A stretch of DNA of 64,000 bases. Origin: Blastococcus saxobsidens DD2 (GTDB taxonomy: Bacteria; Actinomycetota; Actinomycetes; Mycobacteriales; Geodermatophilaceae). The position numbers and the translations under genes are program-made. Shown one piece after another: positions 31,844 through 44,213 of the stretch. The notes beneath the pieces are model-generated. The model made no database searches, was not told where the DNA came from, and saw only the letters and a list, made by a program, of their open reading frames with translations. The DNA lies in NCBI RefSeq assembly GCF_000284015.1, contig NC_016943.1:3079541-3143540 (forward strand), read 5' to 3'. Each line of letters starts with the position of its first letter. Position 1 is the stretch's first letter.

Positions 31844-31977
31844 GCTGTCCACCCCCACGTTCCCCCGGGGCGTCCTGCGCCCGCAGCTCGGGTCAGCGCC
31901 ATGTACGCCGTCCCCTCTCCCCCTCGTGCCGGCCCGACGGCCACCCACCCGGTACCCGCTCGGACACCCCTACTCGT

Positions 31978-32946
31978 TCACCGCGGGCCGACCACCGAGG
32001 CCAGGGCCGCGGACAGTCGCACGGGGTCGTGCCGAGGTGCACCGTCCGGCTCGGCGACCGACGCCAGCAGCAGCTCGGCACCGCACCCGCGGGCAGCCTC
32101 CAGGAGACCACGGCGGTCAACAACCGCCTCCACGTCCGCGATCACGGTGTGCAACGCCACTCCGTCCAGATGGGCCTGCAGCACGGACAGATGTTCCTCC
32201 GGGGAGAAACCGTCCGTCTCACCGGGTTGCGGCTCGAGGTTGAGCACCACGACCACCCGCGCCTGCGTGGCGGCCAGGGCGGCGCGGAGCCGTGGCACCA
32301 GCAGGTGCGGGAGCACGGAGGTGTACCAGGAGCCGGGCCCGAGCGAGACGACGTCGGCCCGGGCGATGGCGTCCAGCACCGCCGGGTGCACGGCGGGGTC
32401 GGCCGGCGAGATGCGGATCTCGCACACCCGGCCCGGGGTGGCCGCGATGGCGACCTGGCCGCGGATGGTGCGCACCCGTTGGGGGTCGTCAGGGTCGGCG
32501 CTCGCCACCCGGGCGACGAGGTCGAGCGGCTCGTCCGCCATGGGCAGCACCCGCCCACGTGCGCCGATCAGCGCGGCCAGCTCGTCCAGCGCCCGCACCG
32601 TGTCGCCGCCGTACATCTCCGCCAGACCGATCAGCAGCAGGTTCCCCACGGGGTGTCCGGCCAGGACGCCGCTGCCCCCGAAGCGGTGCTGGAAGAGGCC
32701 GGCGAGGGTCTGCTCGCGTTCCTGGTCACCGGCCAGGGCGGCCAGCGCCATCCGGAGGTCGCCGGGCGGCAGCACGGGCATCTCCCGGCGGATCCGCCCG
32801 GACGAGCCGCCGTCGTCGGCGACGGTCACCACCGCCGTGAGTTCCGTGGTGATCCGTCGCCAGGCCGCCAGTGCCGCGGCCAGGCCGTGCCCGCCGCCGA
32901 ACGCCACCACCCGCGGCGCGCTTCCCCGGCCCGGCACCCCGCCCAC
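31978..32946 (-). CDS. yvcK: gluconeogenesis factor YvcK family protein (CofD-like)
   Basis: 322 residues. Family hallmarks: VVAFGGGHGLAAALAAWRR (nucleotide-sugar binding loop), VTVADDGGSSGRIRRE, PPGDLRMALAAL, then GHPVGNLLLIGL and ADVVSLGPGSWYTSVLPHLL. In Bacillus and mycobacteria (CuvA) it binds UDP-sugars and links carbon status with cell-wall synthesis. GTG 32946 overlaps the rapZ stop (TAGTG); GTG 32937 is an alternative. Middle of the conserved rapZ-yvcK-whiA block. Confidence 0.93.
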   Translation of the reverse strand: MGGVPGRGSAPRVVAFGGGHGLAAALAAWRRITTELTAVVTVADDGGSSGRIRREMPVLPPGDLRMALAALAGDQEREQTLAGLFQHRFGGSGVLAGHPVGNLLLIGLAEMYGGDTVRALDELAALIGARGRVLPMADEPLDLVARVASADPDDPQRVRTIRGQVAIAATPGRVCEIRISPADPAVHPAVLDAIARADVVSLGPGSWYTSVLPHLLVPRLRAALAATQARVVVVLNLEPQPGETDGFSPEEHLSVLQAHLDGVALHTVIADVEAVVDRRGLLEAARGCGAELLLASVAEPDGAPRHDPVRLSAALASVVGPR

Positions 32947-33887
32947 TACTCGCGGCCCAGGTCGCGGTGACGGGCGACGGCGGCGATCCCCTCGTCCCCG
33001 AGCCGCCGGGCGAACTCCTCGGCGATCGCCACGCTGCGGTGCTTCCCGCCGGTGCAGCCCACTGCCAGCGTCAGATAGCGCTTGCCCTCCCGCCGGTAGC
33101 CGGGGATGAGCAGCCGGAGGACCTCGATGTACCGGTCGAGGAAGTCGGCGGCGGCGTCCTGCCCGAGCACGTAGTCGCGGACCTCGGCGTCGCGGCCGGT
33201 GTGCGACCGCAGCTCGGGGATCCAGTGCGGGTTGGGCAGGAAGCGGGCGTCGACCACCAGGTCGGCGTCCAGCGGCAGGCCGTACTTGAAGCCGAAGCTC
33301 ATCACCGTGGCGGTCAGCGGCGGGGTGCTGCCCTCCCGCGCGAAGGCGTTCTCCAGCGTGGCCCGCAGCTGGTGCACGTTGAGGTCGCTGGTGTCCACCC
33401 ACAGGTCGGCCTCGCCGGCGATGCCGGTCAGCAGCGCGCGCTCGTCGGTGATCCCGTCGACCAGCGTCCCGCTGCCCTGGAGGGGGTGCTCCCGGCGGTT
33501 GGACTCGTACCGGCGGACCAGCACCTCATCGCGGGCGTGCACGTAGACCACCCGCGGCCGGTGCCCGGCGTCCGAGAGCACCCGGATCGCCTCCTGCAGG
33601 TCGCTGGAGAAGGCCCTGCTGCGCACGTCCACGACGGCGGCGAACCGGCGCAGGTCACCGCGCGCCCCGAGCCGGACCATCGGCAGCAGCAGCGCCGGCG
33701 GCAGGTTGTCGACGACGAACCACCCGAGGTCCTCGAGCACCCGGCCCGCGCTGTTCTTGCCGGCCCCCGACAGGCCGGTGACGACGACGACGTCCAGCGC
33801 CGGGGTCTCGGTGCTCGCCGGATCGATGGCCGGGGCACGCCCGTTCTGCGGTCCCGCCGCGGCGGTCCGGTCGGTCGGGGACGTCAC
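32946..33887 (-). CDS. rapZ: RNase adapter protein RapZ / nucleotide-binding YvcJ family
   Basis: 313 residues. P-loop GLSGAGKNS (38-46; an Asn where most members have Ser/Thr, common variation in actinobacteria), [15 protein letters not shown], then FASSDL-like [25 protein letters not shown], and C-terminal [29 protein letters not shown]. In E. coli it guides RNase E to GlmZ; in Gram-positives the role is less clear. GTG 33887 overlaps the uvrC stop (GTGA); a 30-residue disordered leader precedes the P-loop. Confidence 0.94.
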   Translation of the reverse strand: MTSPTDRTAAAGPQNGRAPAIDPASTETPALDVVVVTGLSGAGKNSAGRVLEDLGWFVVDNLPPALLLPMVRLGARGDLRRFAAVVDVRSRAFSSDLQEAIRVLSDAGHRPRVVYVHARDEVLVRRYESNRREHPLQGSGTLVDGITDERALLTGIAGEADLWVDTSDLNVHQLRATLENAFAREGSTPPLTATVMSFGFKYGLPLDADLVVDARFLPNPHWIPELRSHTGRDAEVRDYVLGQDAAADFLDRYIEVLRLLIPGYRREGKRYLTLAVGCTGGKHRSVAIAEEFARRLGDEGIAAVARHRDLGRE

Positions 33888-35914
33888 GAGGCCACCCGCC
33901 CGACCTCGGCGGTGGCACCCGAACCGGGGCGCGGAGCACCCTGCTCGGCGATCCCCTGTGGCGCGAGAACCGTCTCCGCCGGCTCCCCGCCCTCCGGGGT
34001 ACCGGACCGCTCGGTGACCGCCGCCTGCACCGCCTCCGCCGTCCGCCGACCGATGCCGGGCACCGCCATGAGCTCCTCCACCGTGGCCGCGCGCAGCCGC
34101 TTGAGCGATCCGAACTGCTTCATCAGCGCCTTCCGCCGGGCCTCCCCGAGGCCCGGGACGTCGTCCAGCAAGGAGACCAGCATGCCGGTCGAGCGCTTCT
34201 GCCGGTGATAGGTGATGGCGAAGCGGTGGGCCTCGTCGCGCACCCGCTGCAGCAGGTACAGCGCCTCCGAGGTGCGCGGCAGGATCACCGGGTCGCTCTC
34301 CCCCGGCAGCCACACCTCCTCCATGCGCTTGGCCAGGCCGCAGACGGCGACGTCGACGATCCCCAGCTCGTCGAGCGACCGGGCGGCCGCGGCGACCTGC
34401 GGGGCGCCGCCGTCGACGACGAGCAGGTTCGGCGGGTAGGCGAACCGGCGCGGCCGCCCCTCCTCGGCCGCGATGCCCTGCTGGTCTCTGCGGTCGGCCT
34501 CGTCCTTGAGGTGGCGGGCGAACCGGCGGCGGACGACCTCGGCCATGGCGGCGGTGTCGTCGGTCCCCTCCGTGACGGAGAAGCGGCGGTAGTCGGACTT
34601 CTTCGCCAGGCCGTCCTCGAACACCACCATCGAGGCGACGACGTTGGTGCCCTGCACGTGGCTGATGTCGATGCACTCGATGCGCAACGGGGCGTCGGGC
34701 AGCTCCAGCGCCTCCTGCAGCTCGCTCAGCGCGAGCGACCGGGCGGTGAGGTCGCTGGAGCGCTTCACCCGGTGCCGGGCGAACGCCTCCTTGGCGTTGC
34801 GCTCCACGGTCTCCATCAGGCTGCGCTTGTCACCGCGCTGGGGCACGCGCAGCGAGACCCGCCCGCCGCGCAACTCCTCCAGGAGCTCGACGTAGACGTC
34901 GGCGTCGTCCGGCAGCTCGGGGACGAGCACCTCACGGGGAACCGCCTCCCCGGCCTCCCCCACCCCGGTCTGCTCGTCGACACCGCCGTACACCTGCAGG
35001 AGGAACTGCTCCACCAGCTGTCCGGTGGTGACCTGCTCGACCTTGTCGATGATCCAGCCGCGCTGGCCGCGCACCCGGCCCCCGCGGACGTGGAAGACCT
35101 GGACCGCGGCCTCCAGCTCGTCCTGCGCGAAGGCGACGACGTCGGCGTCCGTGCCGTCGCCGAGGACCACGGCCTGCTTCTCCATGGCCCGCTTCAGCGC
35201 ACCGATGTCGTCGCGCAGCCGGGCGGCCTTCTCGTACTCCATGGCTTCGGCGGCGGCGGCCATCTCCTGCTCGAGGCGCCGGATCATCGTGTCGGTACGG
35301 CCGGCCATGAAGTCGCAGAAGTCGTCGACGATCCGGCGATGCTCCGCGGCGCTGACCCGGTCGACGCAGGGTGCGGCGCACTTGCCGATGTAGCCGAGCA
35401 GGCACGGGCGGCCGATCTGCCCTGCCCGCTTGAAGACACCGTTGGAGCAGGTACGGGCCGGGAACACGCGGGTGAGGGTGTCGAGCGTCTCCCGGATCGC
35501 CCATGCGTGGGCGTAGGGACCGAAGTAGCGGACGCCCTTCTTCTTGGGACCGCGCATCACCTGCAGCCGCGGGTACTCCTCGTTCAGCGTCACGGCCAGC
35601 GACGGGTAGCTCTTGTCGTCGCGGTAGCGGACGTTGAACCGGGGGTCGAACTCCTTGATCCAGTTGTACTCGAGCTGCAGCGCCTCGACCTCGGTGCCGA
35701 CGACGGTCCACTCGACGCTCGACGCCGTCGTCACCATCTGGCGGGTGCGGGGGTGCAGGCCCGCGACGTCCGCGAAGTAGCTGTTCAGCCGCTGGCGCAG
35801 GCTCTTGGCCTTGCCCACGTAGATGACCCGGCCGTTGGGGTCGCGGAACCTGTAGACGCCCGGGCTCTCGGGGATGGAGCCGACCGCCGGGCGGTACGTG
35901 GACGGATCGGCCAT
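33884..35914 (-). CDS. uvrC: excinuclease ABC subunit UvrC
   Basis: 676 residues. GIY-YIG nuclease domain at the start ([21 protein letters not shown], quoted as [10 protein letters not shown] and [10 protein letters not shown]), Cys-rich loop [16 protein letters not shown] motif (about 200-235) binding UvrB, RNase H-like second nuclease domain ([23 protein letters not shown]), and a terminal helix-hairpin-helix pair ([30 protein letters not shown]). It makes both incisions in nucleotide excision repair. TAGGCT (35921-35926) lies 6 nt before the ATG, suggesting a leaderless mRNA. First gene of uvrC-rapZ-yvcK. Confidence 0.96.
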   Translation of the reverse strand: MADPSTYRPAVGSIPESPGVYRFRDPNGRVIYVGKAKSLRQRLNSYFADVAGLHPRTRQMVTTASSVEWTVVGTEVEALQLEYNWIKEFDPRFNVRYRDDKSYPSLAVTLNEEYPRLQVMRGPKKKGVRYFGPYAHAWAIRETLDTLTRVFPARTCSNGVFKRAGQIGRPCLLGYIGKCAAPCVDRVSAAEHRRIVDDFCDFMAGRTDTMIRRLEQEMAAAAEAMEYEKAARLRDDIGALKRAMEKQAVVLGDGTDADVVAFAQDELEAAVQVFHVRGGRVRGQRGWIIDKVEQVTTGQLVEQFLLQVYGGVDEQTGVGEAGEAVPREVLVPELPDDADVYVELLEELRGGRVSLRVPQRGDKRSLMETVERNAKEAFARHRVKRSSDLTARSLALSELQEALELPDAPLRIECIDISHVQGTNVVASMVVFEDGLAKKSDYRRFSVTEGTDDTAAMAEVVRRRFARHLKDEADRRDQQGIAAEEGRPRRFAYPPNLLVVDGGAPQVAAAARSLDELGIVDVAVCGLAKRMEEVWLPGESDPVILPRTSEALYLLQRVRDEAHRFAITYHRQKRSTGMLVSLLDDVPGLGEARRKALMKQFGSLKRLRAATVEELMAVPGIGRRTAEAVQAAVTERSGTPEGGEPAETVLAPQGIAEQGAPRPGSGATAEVGRVAS

Positions 35915-36074
35915 GCCTCCAGCCTAGGTCGCCCCAGGGACACGGCTGCGGGAGTGACACTCGCCAGCGATCCGGCCGTCCCGCCGGACCGGACCAGGAC
36001 GCCGAAGCTCGGACATGCCTCGGACAGGACCCTGCTGGGCCCCGTCAGGAGGTCACTCGATGTCCGGTCGGGCG

Positions 36075-36383
36075 TCAGCCCACGGGCTGGGAGCGCCGTA
36101 CCGCGACGGCCGTGGGCACGCGCGCGGCGACGGCGGAGGCGCCGCGGGCGGCCAGGCGGACGACACGGCGGGTGAGCGCCACGGCCGCGAGCACAGCCAC
36201 CGGGACGGCGACGAAGTCGAACGCGCCGGACACCACGTCCTTGGTCACGACGAGCAGGGCGACCCCGAGAATCCCGACCAGCACGACAGCGGAGACGATG
36301 CCCGACCCGGGCCTGCTCTTGCCCTGCCATGGCTGCCCGCAGTGGCTCATGTCCGGGTCACAGTCGGGCGTGAGTGCGCTCAT
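36075..36383 (-). CDS. small two-helix membrane protein, unknown
   Basis: 102 residues. The N-terminus (about 25 residues) has two Cys and Trp (DPDMSHCGQPWQGKS); two hydrophobic segments follow (IVSAVVLVGILGVALLVVT and FVAVPVAVLAAVAL) and a basic C-terminus. GAGGAGG a few bases upstream supports the ATG. No family recognised. Lies between uvrA and uvrC, both on the same strand, with its own spacer on each side. Confidence 0.7.
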   Translation of the reverse strand: MSALTPDCDPDMSHCGQPWQGKSRPGSGIVSAVVLVGILGVALLVVTKDVVSGAFDFVAVPVAVLAAVALTRRVVRLAARGASAVAARVPTAVAVRRSQPVG

Positions 36384-36498
36384 CGCAGCCTCCTCGGGGA
36401 CGTCAGGGCATCCCGGTGATGTCGATCACACGGAGCGTACGCCTTCGTGACATCTCTCACAAGGCGTCCAGCACATGCCCCCGCAGGACGACGGTCGG

Positions 36499-39396
<2,898 letters not shown>

Positions 39397-39413
39397 GTGA
39401 TCCCTGTCGGTCG

Positions 39414-39441
39414 CTGGTGGATGTCACCTGGTGGATGTGAC
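39414..39441. repeat. two tandem 14-nt repeats upstream of uvrA
   Basis: CTGGTGGATGTCAC and CTGGTGGATGTGAC follow each other directly (13 of 14 identical), ending 18 nt before the uvrA start on the minus strand. The rest of the 181-nt spacer to the amidase stop holds no gene. Possible protein-binding site or transcribed leader; function unknown. Confidence 0.4.
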
Positions 39442-39577
39442 GGGTGCTGCGGTGGTCGGCGACCGCTGACGATCGGTTGCGGTCACCGGGTGCAACACCC
39501 CGGCGACCCGCGGTCGTCCGTCGGACGGTGTGAGCTGCGCCCGGTCACCGGCGCACCGCCGCCCGTCGGTGGAGCGC

Positions 39578-41026
39578 TCAGGCGAAGGCGGCGGCCGGTG
39601 GCGACGTCGGGTCGAACACCGGCGCGTACCGGCGCCACGGCTGCCGGTCCTCCAGCTCTCCGGCTATCCAGAGTAGTAGCCCCTCGGCGCCGGGCGGGCC
39701 GACGAACTGGACGGGCACCGGGAGCCCGCCCGGCCGGGTGCCGGCGGGGAGCACGGCTGCCGGGATGCCGGCCAGGTTCCAGGCCGCCGTCCAGGGGGCC
39801 CACCGGGCGTTGGCCGTGATGTTGGCCAGGAACGACCGCTCGTGCCAGGGCCGCGCCGGCAGCGGCGGGCCGGTGGTGACCGGCGTGAGCAGCAGGTCGA
39901 CGTCGTCGAAGAACCGGATCATCCGCTCGCGGAAGCGGGCCTGGGTCCGCGGCCGCACGAGCCCGAGGCGACGCACCAGCCGGCCCATGCGTGCGTGGGT
40001 GCGGCTCCGCGGCTGCAGGTCGGCGCGGTCGATCCCGAGGAACTCCGCGTCGTCCTCCGCGCCGGCCATCCAGCGCACCAGCGCACCGCCGGCGGCGCCC
40101 GGCGTGATCGGCGGGGTGCGGCGGACCACCGTGTGGCCGGCGGCCCGGAGCTCGGCCACCACTGCGTCGACCGCCGCACGGACGGGTGCATCGCCGCCCA
40201 GCCCGGGCATCGGCGACCGGGTGCTGACGGCGATGCGCAGCGGACGCCCGGGGTCGGCCGGGGATGCCGGCTGCTCCCCCGCGAGCACCGCCTGCACGAC
40301 CGCGAGGTCGGCCACCGTCGTGGCCATGGCGCCGTTGACCGCCATGTTCGACCAGTCGTTCGCCCCGATCCCACCGGGGACGACGCCGATCCCGGGCTTG
40401 AGCGTCACGAGGCCGCAGGCGGCGGCGGGCAGGCGGAGGGAGCCCATGCCGTCGTTGCCGTGCGCGATGGGCACGGAGCCGCACGCCACCGCCGCGGCGC
40501 TGCCACCGGAGCTCCCGGCCGGGGAGAGCGCGGTGTCCCAGGGGTTGCGGGTGAGGGTGCCGGGCCCGTCGGTGGCGGCGTAGAGGCACAGCTCCGGGGC
40601 CCGGGTGATGCCCACGACGACCGCGCCGGCCCTGCGGAGCCGCCGGACGACCTCGTGGTCCTGCGTCTCGGGCCCGGACCGGCGGGCCGGTGAGCCGTCG
40701 GTGCAGGTCTCCCCCGAGACCGGGACGTTGTCCTTGATCGCCACCGGGACACCGGCCAGTGGCAGCGCGAAGCGCGTCAGGCTCGCGTCCACGGCCGCCG
40801 CCTCGGCCAGCGCCGCCTCGCGCCGGACCACGCGGAAGGCGCCGATGCGCGCGTCGACGGCCTCGATGTGGGCCAGGTGGGCGCGGGTGACCTCGACCGC
40901 CGTCAGCTCCCCCGCCCTGACCCGGGCGGCGATCTCGGTGGCCGGCAGGCCGACGATCCCCACGCCGTCCCCCACCCGGTTCCCGCTGTCGCCCTGAGCT
41001 GTGCCGACACCTCCGCTAGCGTCCAT
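39578..41026 (-). CDS. amidase (amidase signature family)
   Basis: 482 residues. Ser-cisSer-Lys triad visible: Lys in PVAIKDNVPVSG, and SPAGSSGGSAAAVACG with the cis-Ser, and nucleophile Ser in GNDGMGSLRLPAAACG. C-terminal half ends AWNLAGIPAAVLPAG. Amide substrate unknown; it is not GatA, as no gatB/gatC are near. ATG 41026 lies 6 nt after TACGGT (41033-41038) and lacks a Shine-Dalgarno sequence, so the mRNA is probably leaderless. Divergent from the metallo-hydrolase gene. The gene is on the same strand as uvrA, with 181 nt between. Confidence 0.9.
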   Translation of the reverse strand: MDASGGVGTAQGDSGNRVGDGVGIVGLPATEIAARVRAGELTAVEVTRAHLAHIEAVDARIGAFRVVRREAALAEAAAVDASLTRFALPLAGVPVAIKDNVPVSGETCTDGSPARRSGPETQDHEVVRRLRRAGAVVVGITRAPELCLYAATDGPGTLTRNPWDTALSPAGSSGGSAAAVACGSVPIAHGNDGMGSLRLPAAACGLVTLKPGIGVVPGGIGANDWSNMAVNGAMATTVADLAVVQAVLAGEQPASPADPGRPLRIAVSTRSPMPGLGGDAPVRAAVDAVVAELRAAGHTVVRRTPPITPGAAGGALVRWMAGAEDDAEFLGIDRADLQPRSRTHARMGRLVRRLGLVRPRTQARFRERMIRFFDDVDLLLTPVTTGPPLPARPWHERSFLANITANARWAPWTAAWNLAGIPAAVLPAGTRPGGLPVPVQFVGPPGAEGLLLWIAGELEDRQPWRRYAPVFDPTSPPAAAFA

Positions 41027-41073
41027 GCCAGGACCGTAACGGCGTCCGACGACACTTTCCGAACGGAGTCCGG

Positions 41074-41739
41074 ATGAGCACCTCTCCCTACACCGGGAAC
41101 GTCACCGTGGGCGGCCCCGCCGACGTGCGGGACCTCCCCGGCCTGACGATCAGCAAGCTCGCGGTGAGCGAGATGGCCAACAACGCCTACCTGCTCCGCT
41201 GCACCGCGACGGACGAGGCCCTGCTGATCGACGCGGCGGCGGAGCCGGACGCCCTCCGGGCGCTCGTGGGGGACGCCGGCCTGCGCACCGTCGTCACCAC
41301 GCACGGCCACTGGGACCACCACCGAGCCCTGCCCGACGTCGTCCGGGACACAGGGGGCGTGACCGTGGCCCACCCGGCCGACGCCCCTGACCTGCCGGTC
41401 CCGGTGCAGCGCCCGGTCGAGCACGGGGACACCGTCGCCGTCGGCGAGCAGGTGCTCGAGGTGGTGCACCTGCGCGGGCACACGCCCGGGAGCATCGCCC
41501 TGGTCTGGCGGGGCCCCGGCGACGCGGGCGTGCACGTCTTTACCGGCGACAGCCTCTTCCCCGGCGGCGTGGGCAAGACCTGGTCGGCGGATGACTTCGC
41601 CAGCCTGATCGACGACGTCGAGCAGCGGCTGTTCGCCGTCCTGCCGGACGACGCCTGGGTCTACCCGGGACACGGCGACGACACGACGATCGGCACCGAG
41701 CGCCCGCACCTGGCGGAGTGGCGCGAGCGCGGCTGGTGA
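41074..41739 (+). CDS. MBL-fold metallo-hydrolase
   Basis: 221 residues. Metallo-beta-lactamase fold of the glyoxalase II-like group: zinc motif HGHWDH (His77, His79, Asp81, His82), second ligand His in HLRGHTPGS, bridging Asp in FTGDSLFPGG, last His in YPGHGDDT. Likely hydrolase; substrate unknown. A homolog lies beside uvrA in M. tuberculosis (Rv1637c), so this link is conserved. Divergent from the amidase gene; 8 nt from the convergent small gene on its right. Confidence 0.9.
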   Translation: MSTSPYTGNVTVGGPADVRDLPGLTISKLAVSEMANNAYLLRCTATDEALLIDAAAEPDALRALVGDAGLRTVVTTHGHWDHHRALPDVVRDTGGVTVAHPADAPDLPVPVQRPVEHGDTVAVGEQVLEVVHLRGHTPGSIALVWRGPGDAGVHVFTGDSLFPGGVGKTWSADDFASLIDDVEQRLFAVLPDDAWVYPGHGDDTTIGTERPHLAEWRERGW

Positions 41740-41747
41740 GGGGCTGA

Positions 41748-42029
41748 TCAGTCCTCGGTGAAGAGGGCGACCAGTTCATCGGGCGTGCCGGGCACGTGCA
41801 GCGGCAGGACGGAGACGGTCCAGTCCGGCTGCCGCTCGTCGACGCCCAGAGCGAGGTCCCAGGCCGCCCGCGGGGTCAGCGGGCCGAAGCAGGCGTCGTC
41901 ACCGTCCTCGCCGAGATCGATCTCGACCAGCCAGTGGTCCGACAGGTCGGCGGCGAGTTCGGCGAAGTCGGGAGCCGCGTCGTCGTCGGGCTCGGGGGAG
42001 TCGATTCGGACCGGGTAGATGAGCGCCAT
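41748..42029 (-). CDS. hypothetical acidic protein, 93 aa
   Basis: 93 residues, acidic (many Asp/Glu: PEPDDDAAPDFAELAADL, EIDLGEDGDDACFG). Ends LHVPGTPDELVALFTED. I know no family. ATG 42029 is preferred because TAGCGT (42037-42042) lies 7 nt upstream, an arrangement seen repeatedly in this window for leaderless genes; a GTG at 42065 would add 12 residues. Convergent with the metallo-hydrolase gene. Confidence 0.65.
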   Translation of the reverse strand: MALIYPVRIDSPEPDDDAAPDFAELAADLSDHWLVEIDLGEDGDDACFGPLTPRAAWDLALGVDERQPDWTVSVLPLHVPGTPDELVALFTED

Positions 42030-42125
42030 CCTGCGCACGCTAGGCGCAGTCGGGGCCGCTGACACCTCGGCGCGTCCTGGACGTCGACGCCCGGACGGCG
42101 GGGCGGTTCCGGCGAGAACGCGCGT

Positions 42126-44138
42126 TCAGCCGGCCGGCGACGCGCCTGCCGAGGACGGCACCGCGCGGTCGGCCCCGCCGCTCCCGGCGTTCCCCGTGGT
42201 CGGCAACCAGCGCGCCCACCAGCGCAGGACGTGCTCGAACCGGGCCAGCCGGTGCCGGGGCCGCCCGGTGCGCGACAGGTCGTGCCCCTCGCCGGGGAAC
42301 AGCAGCAGCTCGGTCGGCACGCCGCGGCGCAGGAGGTCCACGTACAGCCGCTGGCCCTGCTCCAGGGGCGTGCGGCAGTCCTCCTCCGAGTGGACGACCA
42401 GGGTGGGCGTGGTGATCGCGCCGGCGTGCGCGAGCGCGCTCTGCGCGGCGAGCCGGTCCGGGTCGGTGCCGAGGTGCTGGTCCGGGAAGCACCAGCCGAT
42501 GTCGGCCGACCCCGCGAAGCTGACCGGGTCGGTGAACGCCCGCTCCACGACGCCGGCGGCGAACCGGCCGGTCCGGCCCAGGAGCAGCGTGGCGAGGTAC
42601 CCGCCGTAGGAACCACCCATGATCCCGACCCGGCTCCCGTCGAGGGCCGGGTCGGTCAGGGCTGCGTCGAGGAACGCCAGCACGTCGTCGGCGTCGAGCC
42701 CTCCCCACGCCTGCCGGATGGCGCGACCGTGCGCGGCGCCGTAGCCGGAGGACCCGCGGGGGTTGCACTGCACGACGGCATATCCGGCGGAGACGAGCAC
42801 CTGGGTCTCGTCCAGCAGGGTCCAGCCGTCCTGGTGGAACGGCCCCCCGTGCACCCTCAGCAGCACCGGGTGCGGCCCGGGCCCCGGCGGCATCGTCACC
42901 CAGCCGTGCACCGGGTACCCGTCGGGCGCGGTCGCGGTGCGCTCTCCCATCCCGTGCAGCCGCCCGCTGCCGCCGAGCGCCCGGCCGAAGGCCGTGAGCA
43001 GCCGCCGGCCGCCGTCGCTGATCGCCATCAACTCACCGGTCGAGCGGTCGTGCGACACCGTGACGACCACGACCCCGGCCGCGGCCGCGATCCCCCGCAC
43101 CGTGAACGGTCCCTCGATCAGGGCCTCCGGCGGGCCGCCGTCCACCGGGACGCGCAGCAGGTCGACCGAGCCCCGCCGTTCGACCCCCACCAGCACGGCA
43201 CCGTCGGCCAGGACGGTCGCCGGGGCGAGGTCGCCCCGGTGGTGCTGCTCCGGGTCGAGCAGGGGCACGAGCGGCCCGCCGTCCCCGGGCACCCGGCAGG
43301 GCACCGCCTGCCGGGCGACGCAGTCCAGCCCCTCCGGTCCCAGGTCGGGGACCGCGGTGACGACCAGGGACGCTCCGTCAGCCGTGTACGCCGGCATGGC
43401 GCACCCGGCCCGCGAGTCCGTGACGCGGCGGAGGCCGGAGCCGTCGGGCCGCACGACGTGCACGTCGCGGACCAGGTCGCGGTCCGCGCGCTCGTGGGTC
43501 GCCGACACGAAGGCCAGCTCGGCGCCGTCCGGGCGCCACGTGACGTCGGCGCAGTCGGCCGTGCCCGTGGTGAGCTGCACCGGCTCCGGCATCGGCGCGG
43601 TGTCGTCGGCGAAGTCGGCCGGCAGGTCGAGCACGAACACCTGGCTCGGCCGGTCGCGCACGAAACCCACGCCATCGAGCCGGTACCGCAGCGTGGTGAT
43701 CAGACGCGGCGGCTCCGCGGCGGCGTCGACGCCGGCGACCGTGCCGTACCGGCCGTGTTCGGGGACCCGGGCGACGTAGGCCAGCCGGCGGGAGTCCGGT
43801 GCCCACACCGGCGTCCCGGCGCCCAGGTGGTGCGCGGTCAGCCGGCGGGAGGCGCCGCCGGACGTGGGCAGCACCCGGATCTGCGGACGTCCCCCGGGCT
43901 CGGTACCGAGGTAGGCCAGCCACCGACCGTCCGGGGAGAACGCCGGGTCGGCGTCCCGCTGCCCCGACGTGAGCGGCCGGGCGGGTGCTGAGCCGTCGGT
44001 GGGCACCGCCCACAGCTGGCTGCGGTACTCGTCGGCCTCGAGGTCGGGCCACTCCACGGCCACGACCACGATCCGGCCGTCCGGGGAGACCGCCGGGACG
44101 CCCGGCGTGCGCAGCAGCGCGAGGTCAGACGGGCGCAT
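42126..44138 (-). CDS. S9 family peptidase (prolyl oligopeptidase type)
   Basis: 670 residues. N-terminal beta-propeller made of WD-like repeats (SPDGRIVVVAVEWPD, FSPDGRWLAYLG, WRPDGAELAFVS), then an alpha/beta hydrolase domain from about residue 430. Catalytic triad: Ser510 in GGSYGGYL, Asp587 in HSEEDCRTP, His619 in GEGHDLSR. No signal peptide, so probably cytoplasmic, cleaving short peptides or acylated amino acids. TAGGTT lies 8 nt before the ATG (44147-44152), no Shine-Dalgarno sequence. The long C-terminal tail is Gly/Ser/Ala-rich. Confidence 0.9.
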   Translation of the reverse strand: MRPSDLALLRTPGVPAVSPDGRIVVVAVEWPDLEADEYRSQLWAVPTDGSAPARPLTSGQRDADPAFSPDGRWLAYLGTEPGGRPQIRVLPTSGGASRRLTAHHLGAGTPVWAPDSRRLAYVARVPEHGRYGTVAGVDAAAEPPRLITTLRYRLDGVGFVRDRPSQVFVLDLPADFADDTAPMPEPVQLTTGTADCADVTWRPDGAELAFVSATHERADRDLVRDVHVVRPDGSGLRRVTDSRAGCAMPAYTADGASLVVTAVPDLGPEGLDCVARQAVPCRVPGDGGPLVPLLDPEQHHRGDLAPATVLADGAVLVGVERRGSVDLLRVPVDGGPPEALIEGPFTVRGIAAAAGVVVVTVSHDRSTGELMAISDGGRRLLTAFGRALGGSGRLHGMGERTATAPDGYPVHGWVTMPPGPGPHPVLLRVHGGPFHQDGWTLLDETQVLVSAGYAVVQCNPRGSSGYGAAHGRAIRQAWGGLDADDVLAFLDAALTDPALDGSRVGIMGGSYGGYLATLLLGRTGRFAAGVVERAFTDPVSFAGSADIGWCFPDQHLGTDPDRLAAQSALAHAGAITTPTLVVHSEEDCRTPLEQGQRLYVDLLRRGVPTELLLFPGEGHDLSRTGRPRHRLARFEHVLRWWARWLPTTGNAGSGGADRAVPSSAGASPAG

Positions 44139-44213
44139 GGGGCCCGAACCTAGCCGACGGCGCCGGTACGCCACCCCGGGCGGGATGACGTACCGGCGCC
44201 GGCATCGGGCGGG

